Position numbers and translations under genes: made by a program. A DNA stretch of 56,002 bases from positions 1 through 56,002 of the forward strand of contig JALQYJ010000125.1 of assembly GCA_023254175.1 (NCBI GenBank), read 5' to 3'. The notes below the pieces were generated by a model. That model was not told the DNA's origin, ran no database searches, and saw only the letters and a program-made list of their open reading frames with translations. Shown here one piece after another: positions 9,460 to 18,903 of this stretch (position 1 is its first letter; every line of letters begins with the position of its first letter). The DNA comes from Runella sp. (lineage in GTDB: Bacteria; Bacteroidota; Bacteroidia; Cytophagales; Spirosomataceae).

Positions 9460-10770
9460 ATGAAAAAGTGGTTTCATAAATGCTTATTCGCGGTCGTTGC
9501 GACGACGATGCTGGCCTCATGCGAAAAAGATGAAATAAAGGCCGTACTCAATTCGGGGGCGGTGCCTGTGGTGGCGGTATCGTCGCAAACAGTGGTGCTA
9601 ACCAAAGAAAATGCGGACAAAGATGCTCTCACGATTTCTTGGGCAAAACCTGATTACGGTTTTGATGCGCCTGCCAATTATACCATCTTGATTGATAAAA
9701 AAGGAGGTGATTTTGCCAACGGAGCTTCTATTACGACAGGAACGGAGTTGAAAAAGACGTTTAAAGTTTCTGAACTCAACCCGATTTTATTAAAACTTGG
9801 GTTGAAAGCAGCTACGGCTGGCGATATTGATATCAAAGTTCAGTCGTTTTTGGGTGGAAGTACGATACTTTCCTCGACAGTTATGTCGGTCAAAGCAACG
9901 CCTTACTTGGACAAGTTAGATCTTTCAACCAACTGGGGAGTGGTAGGAAGTGCAACTACCAACGGATGGAACGGCCCTGATATGCCTTTTTACAAATCAG
10001 ATAAAGCCAATGTGTACGTAGCGTATGTAGCTTTGATGGATGGTGAAATCAAATTCCGTCAAGACAATAAATGGGATGTTAATTTGGGTGATAACGGCGC
10101 CGATGGAACTCTTGAACCTGGAGGTGCCAACATCGTAGTTAAGAAAGGAAACTATAAAATTACGTTTGATGCAGGTGCTTCTAAATATACCATTGACAAA
10201 TTCTCGTGGGGAGTAGTTGGTAGCGCAACACCAAGCGGATGGAGTGCGCCAGACGTACCGTTCGTCTATGATCCATCCTCTGATCAGTGGCGTGCAATTG
10301 CCACCCTGAAAGACGGTGAGATTAAGTTCCGTCAGAATGAAGATTGGGCAGTAAATTATGGAGACAAAGGAGCCGACGGTACGCTCGAAGCAGGAGGCGA
10401 CAATATTGTCGTTAAAGCGGGCTTGTATTTGATTACCGTTGATTTCAAGTCGTTGAAATACACCATTGTTCCTTTCAAAGTATGGGGAGTGGTAGGAAGC
10501 GCCGCACCGAATGGCTGGAATGGACCTGATACGAAATTTACACCTGATTTTGGCAATGAAGGAATTTGGAAATTAAATGGTATCAAATTAGTCGATGGAG
10601 AAATCAAGTTCCGCCAAAACGACGATTGGGCCGTAAACTACGGTGACGATAAAGCCGATGGTGTGATGGAAGCGGGGGGCGCAAACATTGCCGTAAAAGC
10701 AGGGACTTACGACATTGTCCTCGACTTTACGGTGATGGCAAAACCAACGTATAAATTGACGAAAAAATAA
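9460..10770 (+). CDS. susE: SusE/SusF-type surface lipoprotein with three starch-binding repeats
   Basis: The protein is predicted to sit on the cell surface and hold starch near the SusCD pore. The 436-aa product has a lipobox Cys21 (MLASC), a SusE N-terminal immunoglobulin-like domain to about residue 145, and three tandem domains starting with WGVVGSA at residues 159, 250 and 342. Each repeat, about 91 residues long, carries WGVVGSA...GW..P, then GEIKFRQ, W.VN.GD and ADG..E.GG.NI. The start is placed at the ATG at 9460; an in-frame TTG at 9448 would only add four residues before a good signal peptide. The three-repeat layout resembles SusF of Bacteroides more than two-repeat SusE, so the E/F name is loose. 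Confidence 0.85.
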   Translation: MKKWFHKCLFAVVATTMLASCEKDEIKAVLNSGAVPVVAVSSQTVVLTKENADKDALTISWAKPDYGFDAPANYTILIDKKGGDFANGASITTGTELKKTFKVSELNPILLKLGLKAATAGDIDIKVQSFLGGSTILSSTVMSVKATPYLDKLDLSTNWGVVGSATTNGWNGPDMPFYKSDKANVYVAYVALMDGEIKFRQDNKWDVNLGDNGADGTLEPGGANIVVKKGNYKITFDAGASKYTIDKFSWGVVGSATPSGWSAPDVPFVYDPSSDQWRAIATLKDGEIKFRQNEDWAVNYGDKGADGTLEAGGDNIVVKAGLYLITVDFKSLKYTIVPFKVWGVVGSAAPNGWNGPDTKFTPDFGNEGIWKLNGIKLVDGEIKFRQNDDWAVNYGDDKADGVMEAGGANIAVKAGTYDIVLDFTVMAKPTYKLTKK

Positions 10771-10814
10771 AATTTCATAAGTAATAAACTGACAACTAAT
10801 AGGTTGAAGTGTAA

Positions 10815-10845
10815 AGTACCGATAAATTTTTGTCGGTGCTTTTTT
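10815..10845 (+). terminator. Terminator after the susCDE operon
   Basis: The stem AGTACCGA/TCGGTGCT (one T-G wobble) with a 10-base loop is followed by a T run. It ends just before the esterase gene, so the downstream enzymes depend on read-through or another start site. Confidence 0.75.
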
Positions 10846-10861
10846 CTAACCCTCAGCCTTT

Positions 10862-11854
10862 ATGCAGTTATATTTATCCACGGTTATATGCTTAAAGCCA
10901 GTGAGTTATCTTAAAATTTATACCCGAATCCTTTTGCACTACGGCTTACTTTTGATAATTAGTATTCAGGTGAGTAGGGCGCAAGACAAATTGCCGACGC
11001 CATCCTCTGGGACCGTAAAGCGATTTGAAAATTTTGCTTCAAAATACGTTGCCGCTCGTAACGTAGATGTATGGCTACCTGCCAACTACCAAGCTGATCG
11101 TAAGTATGCAGTGCTTTACATGCACGACGGCCAAATGCTCTACGATTCGACTACCTCGTGGAACCACCAAGAGTGGGGAGTGGATGAGACAATTGAACAG
11201 TTGCGGAAAAACAAAACGACGAAATCGTGCATTGTGGTTGGGATTTGGAACGTAGGACAAGGGCGTCATGCGGATTATTTCCCTCAAAAACCATTTCAAG
11301 CGTTGTCGCCTGATCAAAAACAGTTTGTGATTGAACAACTACAAAAAATGGGGCGAACAGATAAGGTCTTTCAACCCGTTTCAGATAATTACCTACGCTT
11401 TATCGTAGAGGAGCTGAAACCGTTTATTGACCGTACGTTTTCTACCCATAAAAATGCTGAAAATACCTTTATCGCAGGTTCAAGCATGGGCGGGCTTATT
11501 TCCATGTATGCTTTTTGCGAATATCCCCATGTTTTTGGGCGAGCCGCCTGTTTGTCAACGCATTGGCCAGGGATTTTTTCGTTGGATAATAATCCCATTC
11601 CTGAGGCTTTTATCAATTATTTGAATACCCATTTACCGCCACCTCAGAGCGGACATAAACTGTACTTTGACTACGGTACCGCTACCTTAGATGCGCTCTA
11701 TGAACCCACTCAATTAAGGGTTGATACCATTTTAAGATCCAAAAAATACCAAGCGAAGCATTGGAAAACATTAAAATTTGAAGGTGCCGAGCATTCCGAA
11801 AAGGCATGGAGTAAGCGTTTAGCAATCCCATTTGCCTTTTTGTTACAAAACTAA
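10862..11854 (+). CDS. Exported alpha/beta-hydrolase, esterase D type
   Basis: This is a putative esterase of the PF00756 family (330 aa). The N-terminal hydrophobic stretch (residues 22-40, ending SRAQ) is a signal sequence. The nucleophile elbow is GSSMGG, and a likely acid (DYGT) and the catalytic His (EGAEHSE) follow at the expected places, with VLYMHDGQ near the oxyanion region. Relatives cut ester bonds on sugars or occur beside starch genes, sometimes fused to CBM20-like domains like those of the regulator here. The true substrate is unknown. The ATG at 10862 gives a long n-region before the hydrophobic core; a later start is possible. Confidence 0.8.
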   Translation: MQLYLSTVICLKPVSYLKIYTRILLHYGLLLIISIQVSRAQDKLPTPSSGTVKRFENFASKYVAARNVDVWLPANYQADRKYAVLYMHDGQMLYDSTTSWNHQEWGVDETIEQLRKNKTTKSCIVVGIWNVGQGRHADYFPQKPFQALSPDQKQFVIEQLQKMGRTDKVFQPVSDNYLRFIVEELKPFIDRTFSTHKNAENTFIAGSSMGGLISMYAFCEYPHVFGRAACLSTHWPGIFSLDNNPIPEAFINYLNTHLPPPQSGHKLYFDYGTATLDALYEPTQLRVDTILRSKKYQAKHWKTLKFEGAEHSEKAWSKRLAIPFAFLLQN

Positions 11855-11902
11855 TCCCCGCTTTCAACGCAAAATTTACAACAACCACTAACGGTTTTTC
11901 TA

Positions 11903-13741
11903 ATGAAAAGACATCATCTTTTAGCTTTTGTGCTACTTTCTTTTGCCAGCATGCTACACGCTCAGCGCGTCGAACCTGCCTTCTGGTGGGTCGGGATGAA
12001 AGAGCCACGTTTACAACTGCTTATTCACCAAAAAGACATTGGCACTACTGAGCCTCAAATGACGTATGCAGGGGTGAAATTGGCGAAAGTGATACGTGTG
12101 AAAAGTCCCAATTATCTTTTTTTAGATTTAACCATCGCGACAACTGCCAAAGCGGGTAGTTTTCCAATTACCTTTAAAAAGAACGGCAAAACGGTAGCGA
12201 CTTATTCGTATGAATTAAAAAATCGGGAACCCAATTCTGCCAATCGACAAGGGTTTACCTCGGCCGATGCCATGTATCTCATTGCACCCGATCGCTTTGC
12301 AAATGGTAATCCTGAGAATGACAACGTCGTTGGTATGACGGATTTGGCGGATAGAAAGGGAAAAGATAAACGGCATGGAGGTGATATTCAGGGAATTATC
12401 GAACACTTAGATTATATTCAAAAGCTAGGATTTTCGTCGCTTTGGATTTGCCCTTTACAGGAAAATAACCAAAATATGGGCTCTTACCACGGCTATGCCA
12501 TGACTGATTTGTACAAAGTTGACGCACGTTTTGGCAGCAATGAAGAGTACCGAAAACTGTCAAAAGAAGCCCAAAAACGAGGTATAAAGCTGGTGATTGA
12601 TTTGGTTCCTAATCACTGTGGTTCAGAACATTGGTGGATGAAAGATTTACCAACCGACGACTGGGTGAATTTTCAAGGAGACCCCAAAATGACTCATCAT
12701 GCTCGTGAAAGTGTCCAAGACCCCTACGCCAGCGAATACGACAAAGAACTACATGCCAGTGGTTGGTTTGTTCCAAGTATGCCTGATTTGAATCAGAAAA
12801 ACCCATTGATGGCCAATTATTTGATTCAAAATTCGCTTTGGTGGATAGAATACGCTGATTTACAAGGTGTTCGAGTAGATACGTATCCCTATTCAGATAA
12901 AGATTTTATGGCGCGTTGGTCACAGCGAATGATACAAGAATATCCCAACCTGAGTATGGTTGGTGAAGAGTGGTCAGCTAGCCCTGCGATTGTAAGCTTT
13001 TGGCAAAAAGGGAAAGTAAATGCCAATAGTTATGTGTCATCAATGCCAAGTATGTTTGATTTTCCACTTCAAATGGCCTTGATTGATGCCCTCAATGAGG
13101 ATGATAAAGTGTACAACACTGGCCTTCCCAAGTTATATCAAGTGCTTTCGCAAGATTTTTTATATGCTAATCCAGACAAATTGGTCATAATGGCGGATAA
13201 TCATGATATTACCCGTTTTTATACTCAAATCCATGAAAACTTTGATTTGTGGAAAATGGGAATTGCTTTTCTTTGCACAACTAGGGGTATCCCCCAAGTA
13301 TACTACGGTACTGAAGTTCTTATGACAAGCCCAGTAGTTAAAAATGATGATGGGATTAGGAAAGAGATGCCAGGGGGATGGGCAGACCATACAGTGAACG
13401 CCTTTACAGAAAAAGGATTGTCGCCTCAGCAGTTGGAGGCGAAACAATACCTGACAAGATTTTTTCAGTGGAGAAAAACCAATTCGGCGGTTCAATCGGG
13501 GAAATTAAAACACTTTGCGGCTCGTGATGGCCTGTATGTTTATTTTAGGTATAACGATTCGCAAAAAGTGATGGTGGTGATGAACAAAAATAAAGAGCCG
13601 TTAAAACTGGATTTAAGCAAATATTCAGAGATTTTGAGCGGAGTTTTGTCCGTAAAAAATGTAGTGACGGGAGAAATTAGTACGTTGGCGAATGGTTTGA
13701 CTATTAATGGCACATCTGCGTTAGTATTGGAGATAAAATAA
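11903..13741 (+). CDS. GH13 neopullulanase/cyclomaltodextrinase-like amylase (SusA-like)
   Basis: This enzyme is predicted to cut alpha-1,4 bonds of imported maltooligosaccharides in the periplasm. The 612-aa protein has a leader ending MLHAQ and an N-terminal cyclomaltodextrinase-type beta domain (about 22-110). The GH13 barrel holds all conserved regions: DLVPNH (233-238), GVRVDTYPY with nucleophile Asp326, VGEEW with acid/base Glu355, and ADNHD with Asp435. A C-terminal beta domain follows. It has no lipobox and no T9SS tail, so a soluble periplasmic location is inferred. The gene lies 48 bases after the esterase and 8 bases before the second amylase. Confidence 0.92.
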   Translation: MKRHHLLAFVLLSFASMLHAQRVEPAFWWVGMKEPRLQLLIHQKDIGTTEPQMTYAGVKLAKVIRVKSPNYLFLDLTIATTAKAGSFPITFKKNGKTVATYSYELKNREPNSANRQGFTSADAMYLIAPDRFANGNPENDNVVGMTDLADRKGKDKRHGGDIQGIIEHLDYIQKLGFSSLWICPLQENNQNMGSYHGYAMTDLYKVDARFGSNEEYRKLSKEAQKRGIKLVIDLVPNHCGSEHWWMKDLPTDDWVNFQGDPKMTHHARESVQDPYASEYDKELHASGWFVPSMPDLNQKNPLMANYLIQNSLWWIEYADLQGVRVDTYPYSDKDFMARWSQRMIQEYPNLSMVGEEWSASPAIVSFWQKGKVNANSYVSSMPSMFDFPLQMALIDALNEDDKVYNTGLPKLYQVLSQDFLYANPDKLVIMADNHDITRFYTQIHENFDLWKMGIAFLCTTRGIPQVYYGTEVLMTSPVVKNDDGIRKEMPGGWADHTVNAFTEKGLSPQQLEAKQYLTRFFQWRKTNSAVQSGKLKHFAARDGLYVYFRYNDSQKVMVVMNKNKEPLKLDLSKYSEILSGVLSVKNVVTGEISTLANGLTINGTSALVLEIK

Positions 13742-13749
13742 ATTTTTGT

Positions 13750-16533
13750 ATGAAAAAACTCATTTCTATTTTTCTTTGGCTGTTAGTGAGTCAATGGGTT
13801 TGGGGGCAGGCATTGGTGGTAAATCCAGAATTTCCAACGGCAGACGGAGAAGTTACGTTGACCTTTGACCTAACCCAAGCCAAAGACAGTCGTAAAGCCG
13901 CGTTAATGAATCAAGCCTCGGGCTTGTATATCTGGGCGTGGGGAGGGTCTGATGCCTCCAACCGAACGGCCGAGTTTGGGCCTGCGGGCCAATCTAGTTT
14001 TTCACAACCCTATGCGCCTGGATTGTTGACGAGGGTAAGTGATAATGTTTGGGCGATCAAAATCACACCTTCTAAATACTTAAGTGTACCCACGGGGAAA
14101 ACGTTACGATGGATGGGGGTTTTGGTAAAAAATGCCAACGGCTCGGGTCAAACCGAGGACTTTTTGTTCAACTTTTATACTTCAAATCAGTTGTTTGTAC
14201 GATTTTCAACTCCGACTGAGAAAACACTTTTTGTGGATGCTAATTCTTCGCTACGGGTGAGGGCGAGAGCTTCTATCTTGTCTCAATTGACGCTTACGCT
14301 CGACGGAACAACCATAGCTTCGGCTATAGACACGGCCATTACGACCACGATAGCCGTCGGAAATACGCCCAATCAACGAAGAACAGTGAAAATTGTGGCA
14401 AGTGCCAACAACCAAGAAGTTACCGATGAGTTTTCGTTTACTGTTAGCCCTACGCCTGCGGTGGTGGCTCTTCCTGCTGGACTGAAAAATGGCATTAATT
14501 ATACTTCTTCTACGTCGGCAATATTGGTGCTATTTGCTCCTAATAAGAAGTTTATTTACGTTACGGGTGATTTTAACAACTGGGATACCCGAACGGACTT
14601 TTTGATGAATAAAACTCCCGATGGACAAACATATTGGTTGGAAATCAAAAACTTAATTTCTCAAAAAGAATATGCGTTTCAGTACTTAGTTGACGGCGTA
14701 ACGCCGATTAGTGACCCGTATAGCGAGAAGATTTTGGATGCCTTTAACGATAAATTTATCCCTGCAACTAACTATCCTAACCTGATGCCCTTCCCCGCGA
14801 AAGCCTTGGGAAATAGCGCGTCGGTACTCCAAACTGCCCAAGTTCCTTATGTTTGGAAAACCACCAATTTCAAACGCCCCGCCAACGAAGATTTGGTGAT
14901 TTATGAGCTGCTTGTGCGTGATTTTGTAGATAGCCGCTGGTACAAAACCGTGGGAGATTCACTCAATTACCTCAAGAAACTCGGTGTCAATGCCATTGAG
15001 TTAATGCCTGTTATGGAGTTTGCGGGCAACGATTCTTGGGGATATAATCCCATTTTTCATGCGGCACCTGACAAAGCATACGGTACGCCCGATGATTTGA
15101 AGGCATTCATTGACAGGTGTCATGCCAACGGCATTGCGGTGATTTTGGATATGGTGCTTAATCAAGCCGATTATGAGTTTCCGTACGTAAAAATGTACTG
15201 GGAGGGCAACCGCCCGTCGACTGATAGTCCGATGTTTAATATTCAAGCAACGCATCCGTTTAGCGTGTTTTTTGATTTTAACCACGAATCAGCCGCCACC
15301 AAATCGTATGTGGAGCGGGTCAATGAATTTTGGCTGAAAGAATACCGATTTGATGGCTATCGTTTTGACTTATCTAAAGGATTTACCCAGGTGAATTCGG
15401 GAAATGACGTGGCTTTTTGGGGGCGTTACGATGCCAGCCGAATTGCGATTTGGAAGCGAATTTATGACCAAATTCGTAAAACTGACCCAACGGCCTACGT
15501 CATTTTAGAACATTTTGCGGATGACAACGAAGAGGCGGAACTGACCAATTATGGAATGATGGTATGGGATAATCAAAACGGAGCTTTTCGTGAAGCAGTA
15601 AAAACAGGAAAAGGGAATTTTAACCGACTTTCGTGGAAAAACCACGCGGGTTTTCAAAAAGCAGCGACCATTGGTTATATGGAAAGCCACGATGAAGAGC
15701 GAATCGTGTATGACGCCATCACAAATGGTAGCGCGGAAGTAAAAAGCGTAGCTACGGCCATCGAACGCACCAAGGCCGCTGCCGCGTTGTTTTTCTTAAC
15801 TCCAGGCCCAAAATTACTATGGCAATTTGGTGAATTGGGCTACGACGTGTCGATTGACCAAAACGGTCGGACGGGGGCTAAACCCATTCGTTGGGAGTAT
15901 TTGCGGGACAACAGACGCCTGCAACTCTACAATGTGTTTTCGGAGCTGATTCGTTTTAAAACGACGCAGGCCGTGACCAAAACGACGGATTTTAGCCTGC
16001 AAACGACAGAAATGATTAAACAGTTGATTCTCAATACAACGACGATGAAAGTGCAGGTTATTGCCAACTTTGGACTTACTGACCAAGTCGTTGCGCTCCC
16101 GGTAGGCCGTTGGTTCGACTTTTTTTCGGGCGACGAAATTACGGTAACTTCTTCTTTACCGCAGTACGCGTTTCGGGCGGGGCAGTTTCACGTACTGACT
16201 TCCGAAAAAGTAGCCGTTACGTCGCAAAATACCGTTTCGTGGAAAATTCAAACGATTACCTCGGCAGAATCTTCGTCAAAAGAGACAGCACTGCAATTGT
16301 CGCCTAATCCTACCCAAGATTGGTTAAATGTGGAGTGGGAGAGTGCCTATCGCGGGGAAGTAAGAATTGAAATTTTGGATATGACAGGACGGGCGGTTCG
16401 CTATTTTGTGCCCCAAAAATTGACCAACCAAATGCAGCAGCGTATTTCGGTGAAAGAAGTGCCTATGGGTACTTATTTCTTGAAAATAGCGGAAGGGTCG
16501 GTCTCCCAAACCCAACGCTGGATAAAACAATAA
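13750..16533 (+). CDS. Large GH13 alpha-amylase-family enzyme with T9SS type A sorting domain
   Basis: This appears to be the secreted or surface starch-degrading enzyme. The 927-aa protein has a signal peptide (WGQ at 18-20), two beta domains (about 21-235), and a CBM48/isoamylase-N-like domain (about 250-330, with GDFNNWDT). The GH13 barrel spans about 381-720: nucleophile Asp540 (YRFDLSKGF), acid/base Glu587 (ILEHFAD), Asp648 (ESHDEE). Region I reads DMVLNQ at 467-472, with Gln where most GH13 enzymes have His. Residues 848-927 form a T9SS sorting domain (LSPNPTQDWLNVEW to the C-terminus), so it should pass the outer membrane and be anchored or released outside. It may do the surface job of SusG, which is a lipoprotein in Bacteroides. 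Confidence 0.9.
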   Translation: MKKLISIFLWLLVSQWVWGQALVVNPEFPTADGEVTLTFDLTQAKDSRKAALMNQASGLYIWAWGGSDASNRTAEFGPAGQSSFSQPYAPGLLTRVSDNVWAIKITPSKYLSVPTGKTLRWMGVLVKNANGSGQTEDFLFNFYTSNQLFVRFSTPTEKTLFVDANSSLRVRARASILSQLTLTLDGTTIASAIDTAITTTIAVGNTPNQRRTVKIVASANNQEVTDEFSFTVSPTPAVVALPAGLKNGINYTSSTSAILVLFAPNKKFIYVTGDFNNWDTRTDFLMNKTPDGQTYWLEIKNLISQKEYAFQYLVDGVTPISDPYSEKILDAFNDKFIPATNYPNLMPFPAKALGNSASVLQTAQVPYVWKTTNFKRPANEDLVIYELLVRDFVDSRWYKTVGDSLNYLKKLGVNAIELMPVMEFAGNDSWGYNPIFHAAPDKAYGTPDDLKAFIDRCHANGIAVILDMVLNQADYEFPYVKMYWEGNRPSTDSPMFNIQATHPFSVFFDFNHESAATKSYVERVNEFWLKEYRFDGYRFDLSKGFTQVNSGNDVAFWGRYDASRIAIWKRIYDQIRKTDPTAYVILEHFADDNEEAELTNYGMMVWDNQNGAFREAVKTGKGNFNRLSWKNHAGFQKAATIGYMESHDEERIVYDAITNGSAEVKSVATAIERTKAAAALFFLTPGPKLLWQFGELGYDVSIDQNGRTGAKPIRWEYLRDNRRLQLYNVFSELIRFKTTQAVTKTTDFSLQTTEMIKQLILNTTTMKVQVIANFGLTDQVVALPVGRWFDFFSGDEITVTSSLPQYAFRAGQFHVLTSEKVAVTSQNTVSWKIQTITSAESSSKETALQLSPNPTQDWLNVEWESAYRGEVRIEILDMTGRAVRYFVPQKLTNQMQQRISVKEVPMGTYFLKIAEGSVSQTQRWIKQ

Positions 16534-16534
16534 C

Positions 16535-18532
16535 TTAAAGAGCTTCGATGTACAGCGCATTGCCGTCGGCGGTGCGCTGTATTTTTTTGCCGTTGATAGT
16601 CACCGTAAACTGTACTGGTTCAAAGGCTTCGGCAAACGTATCTTGGAATAAAAGCAACCGGTTGCCCGTTTTAGGATTTCGCCACACCTGCAACCACGGT
16701 TGGTTAAACTTAAATGCCCGGGCAAATTCCCCCGTATCGTTTTGCCAAGTGGCCTTTTGGAATTTTTGAGTAGAACGCTGGTAGTCGAAAGCATAACTTT
16801 CGCGTACTTGACTGCCATCCAAAATAAGTTGGTGCTTCGCAAAAAGCTCGTGCGCTTGCACCATCGCTGCTACGCCGAGGGCATCTTTTCCCATGTAATC
16901 TTCGCCTAAAGTGGGGCAAGCGGGCTGGTCGGGGCCTTGGTAGTCATAGACAAAAAAGCCTCCTGTGTTTTGTGAAACACAAGACAAATTACCGTTGATT
17001 TTGGCGTAACGAAGGGTTTGGTACGGGTCGTACGATTGGCCAAATATCCAGTAGTTGGTATAAAAAACGCGGGGATTGCACAAGTGAACAAAAACCGCAT
17101 CGCGCACCAAATTCATGGGGTACATCACTCGATTGTCCAGTTGTCGAATGTAGCCCTTAGTGCCTCGTCCCACCTTGAAACGTCGGGTGTGGCTTCGGCG
17201 TGCATCGGAAGGCTTGTCTTCGTATGGCCAGAAAAAGTTGATGAATTTTACCGTTGGAGGTGCCGTGAGTGACTTGATATTGAGCATATCGAGCGTGCGT
17301 AAGTACCAATTGACGGGCGCTTTCCAAACGTGGGCAGGTTGGTCGGTGGCATCACTGGTATTCACTGTACTGCTGGTATATCCGAAACCCGTCATAAGCA
17401 CTACTGGTGAAGGAAGCTGCACTTGCTGAATGTCTTCGGGGTGCTGGTGAAGGGTTAAGTAATCATCTATTTTTTTCTTATCTGCACTCCAATTATCATT
17501 GGCGTAGCCATCAAGTTTGAAATTTTTACCCTGAAACGTGAAGGTCAGCGGATCGCCAATCCACGAAAAAAAGAGCTTTCTGTGTTTTTTGTAGATTTTA
17601 TCCGATAACTCGTACATGGTTTTTCGAAAAGAAGGGTCGTTCATGTCCCACTGCCAACCGTCAGCGGCAGGGTTAGCAGGCTCAAAATCGACGGCAAAGG
17701 TAGACGAAGGCAGTCGTTGGGCCAACCAATCGGCAGCCTGGTCGAGCTGACGGGCATCAAATTGGGTAATGCCTCGACGGTTTTGGGCACTACTGTAGTT
17801 CATTAGTTCTGCCACTTCACCTGCGTACAAAAGTTTAAAACGGTCTTCGCCGATGTTCCAGCCTACTTTTCGCAAATTAGCCACGGGTTCATCGAGTGGT
17901 TTTGATTCCGAACCGTATTTTTTTTGAGGAGGAAGTTGAAAAACAGGCGTTTGTTTAAAAATCTTACTATCTCCTACGGGGCCATTGGTTGGCCACAGGG
18001 GTTGGGTATAAGCCAAGGCAGGCGAAGCTTGTTGTAAGGAGTCTTTTACCCAAAATATCACTTCTGAGATGGACGAATACTTAGTCTGTCCCGCCACAGT
18101 ATTCGTTTCGGAGGTGAGCCACGCTTCCGAATTGATGTTGTTGATTTCGGCAGTATATTTTACCAAATGAATCCAACGAGAAGGTTGAATTGGCAAGTCG
18201 CTGAGGCGTCGGGCGTCGGTGGTATTGACGCTACCATTGAGGGCATAATAGGTGATTCTACCTTTCTCTGGTTTAGCCTCATCGACGAGGTAGAGCCGTT
18301 GGTCATTGCGCCTAACAACGCGCAGTTGAAGCTGCTGGTCTTCGTAGTTTTTTGGGTCGGGTTCGTACTCAAAATAAACGATGGCAGCTTGTGAACGTGG
18401 TAATTCGGGCAGGAGAGGCGCAGAAGACGTAATGACAGGCTCAGGAGAACTAAATAGGTTATTTCTTTGATAATAAGCCACTAAGCTTATAACCGCTGCG
18501 AGCGTAATCCCTATTTTAGCCATACGTTTCAT
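16535..18532 (-). CDS. Exported 665-aa protein of unknown function, TIM-barrel glycosidase-like segment
   Basis: I do not recognise a named family. Residues 7-22 are a hydrophobic anchor or uncleaved leader. The middle holds AVDFEPANPAADGWQW and LFFSWIGDPLTF, patterns reminiscent of beta-strand ends in TIM-barrel glycoside hydrolases with acidic residues, but I cannot assign catalysis. The C-terminal part (VQFTVTINGKKI) looks like a beta domain. The ATG overlaps the MerR stop as ATGA, so translation is coupled to the regulator. Its stop lies one base from the stop of the converging T9SS amylase, with no terminator between. A carbohydrate role is an inference from the neighbour and fold hints only. 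Confidence 0.7.
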   Translation of the reverse strand: MKRMAKIGITLAAVISLVAYYQRNNLFSSPEPVITSSAPLLPELPRSQAAIVYFEYEPDPKNYEDQQLQLRVVRRNDQRLYLVDEAKPEKGRITYYALNGSVNTTDARRLSDLPIQPSRWIHLVKYTAEINNINSEAWLTSETNTVAGQTKYSSISEVIFWVKDSLQQASPALAYTQPLWPTNGPVGDSKIFKQTPVFQLPPQKKYGSESKPLDEPVANLRKVGWNIGEDRFKLLYAGEVAELMNYSSAQNRRGITQFDARQLDQAADWLAQRLPSSTFAVDFEPANPAADGWQWDMNDPSFRKTMYELSDKIYKKHRKLFFSWIGDPLTFTFQGKNFKLDGYANDNWSADKKKIDDYLTLHQHPEDIQQVQLPSPVVLMTGFGYTSSTVNTSDATDQPAHVWKAPVNWYLRTLDMLNIKSLTAPPTVKFINFFWPYEDKPSDARRSHTRRFKVGRGTKGYIRQLDNRVMYPMNLVRDAVFVHLCNPRVFYTNYWIFGQSYDPYQTLRYAKINGNLSCVSQNTGGFFVYDYQGPDQPACPTLGEDYMGKDALGVAAMVQAHELFAKHQLILDGSQVRESYAFDYQRSTQKFQKATWQNDTGEFARAFKFNQPWLQVWRNPKTGNRLLLFQDTFAEAFEPVQFTVTINGKKIQRTADGNALYIEAL

Positions 18533-18903
18533 GTTAATACCTCTTTCAAGTTTTCCAAGTACGTTTTTACCTTTTCTAACTGTTCGATGACCCTGTTTAT
18601 TTTATTTCGCTGACTTCTGCCTGATTCTATCAACTGACGAGCAGCGGCCAATTGGTGCCCTTTGTATTCGACTAAATACACGATTTCGTCCAAAAGCTCA
18701 ATGTCGCCTCGGTTGTAAATGCGGTCGCCACCGCGTTTTTCGGGGCGTAACATGGGGAATTGAGTTTCCCAGTAACGTAACTTTGAGGTATTTTCAAAAC
18801 CATAACGTGCGGCTACCTCGTTGATGTCGGAGATTAGCTTGGGCTCGGGATAAACGGGGCGTTCTCCCTTGTTTGGAAGCTTTTTCGACTTAGTTATTGC
18901 CAT
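18529..18903 (-). CDS. MerR-family transcriptional regulator
   Basis: The 124-aa protein has one MerR winged-helix domain (about 22-95): INEVAARYGFENTSKLRYWETQFP, then RIYNRGDIELLDEIVYLV and a short C-terminal coiled coil (INRVIEQLEKVKTYLENLK) for dimerisation. It lacks the cysteine-rich metal site of MerR proper and any large effector domain, and belongs to the short heme- and metal-free type common in Bacteroidota. It overlaps the 215-aa gene upstream by 14 bases and the 665-aa gene downstream by 4 bases, so it is the middle gene of a tight operon and may control it. Confidence 0.9.
   Translation of the reverse strand: MAITKSKKLPNKGERPVYPEPKLISDINEVAARYGFENTSKLRYWETQFPMLRPEKRGGDRIYNRGDIELLDEIVYLVEYKGHQLAAARQLIESGRSQRNKINRVIEQLEKVKTYLENLKEVLT

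Noticed and set aside
10200-10740. Possible tandem DNA repeat array in the SusE-like gene
   Set aside because: The periodicity is explained by three protein domains and is not a separate repeat element.
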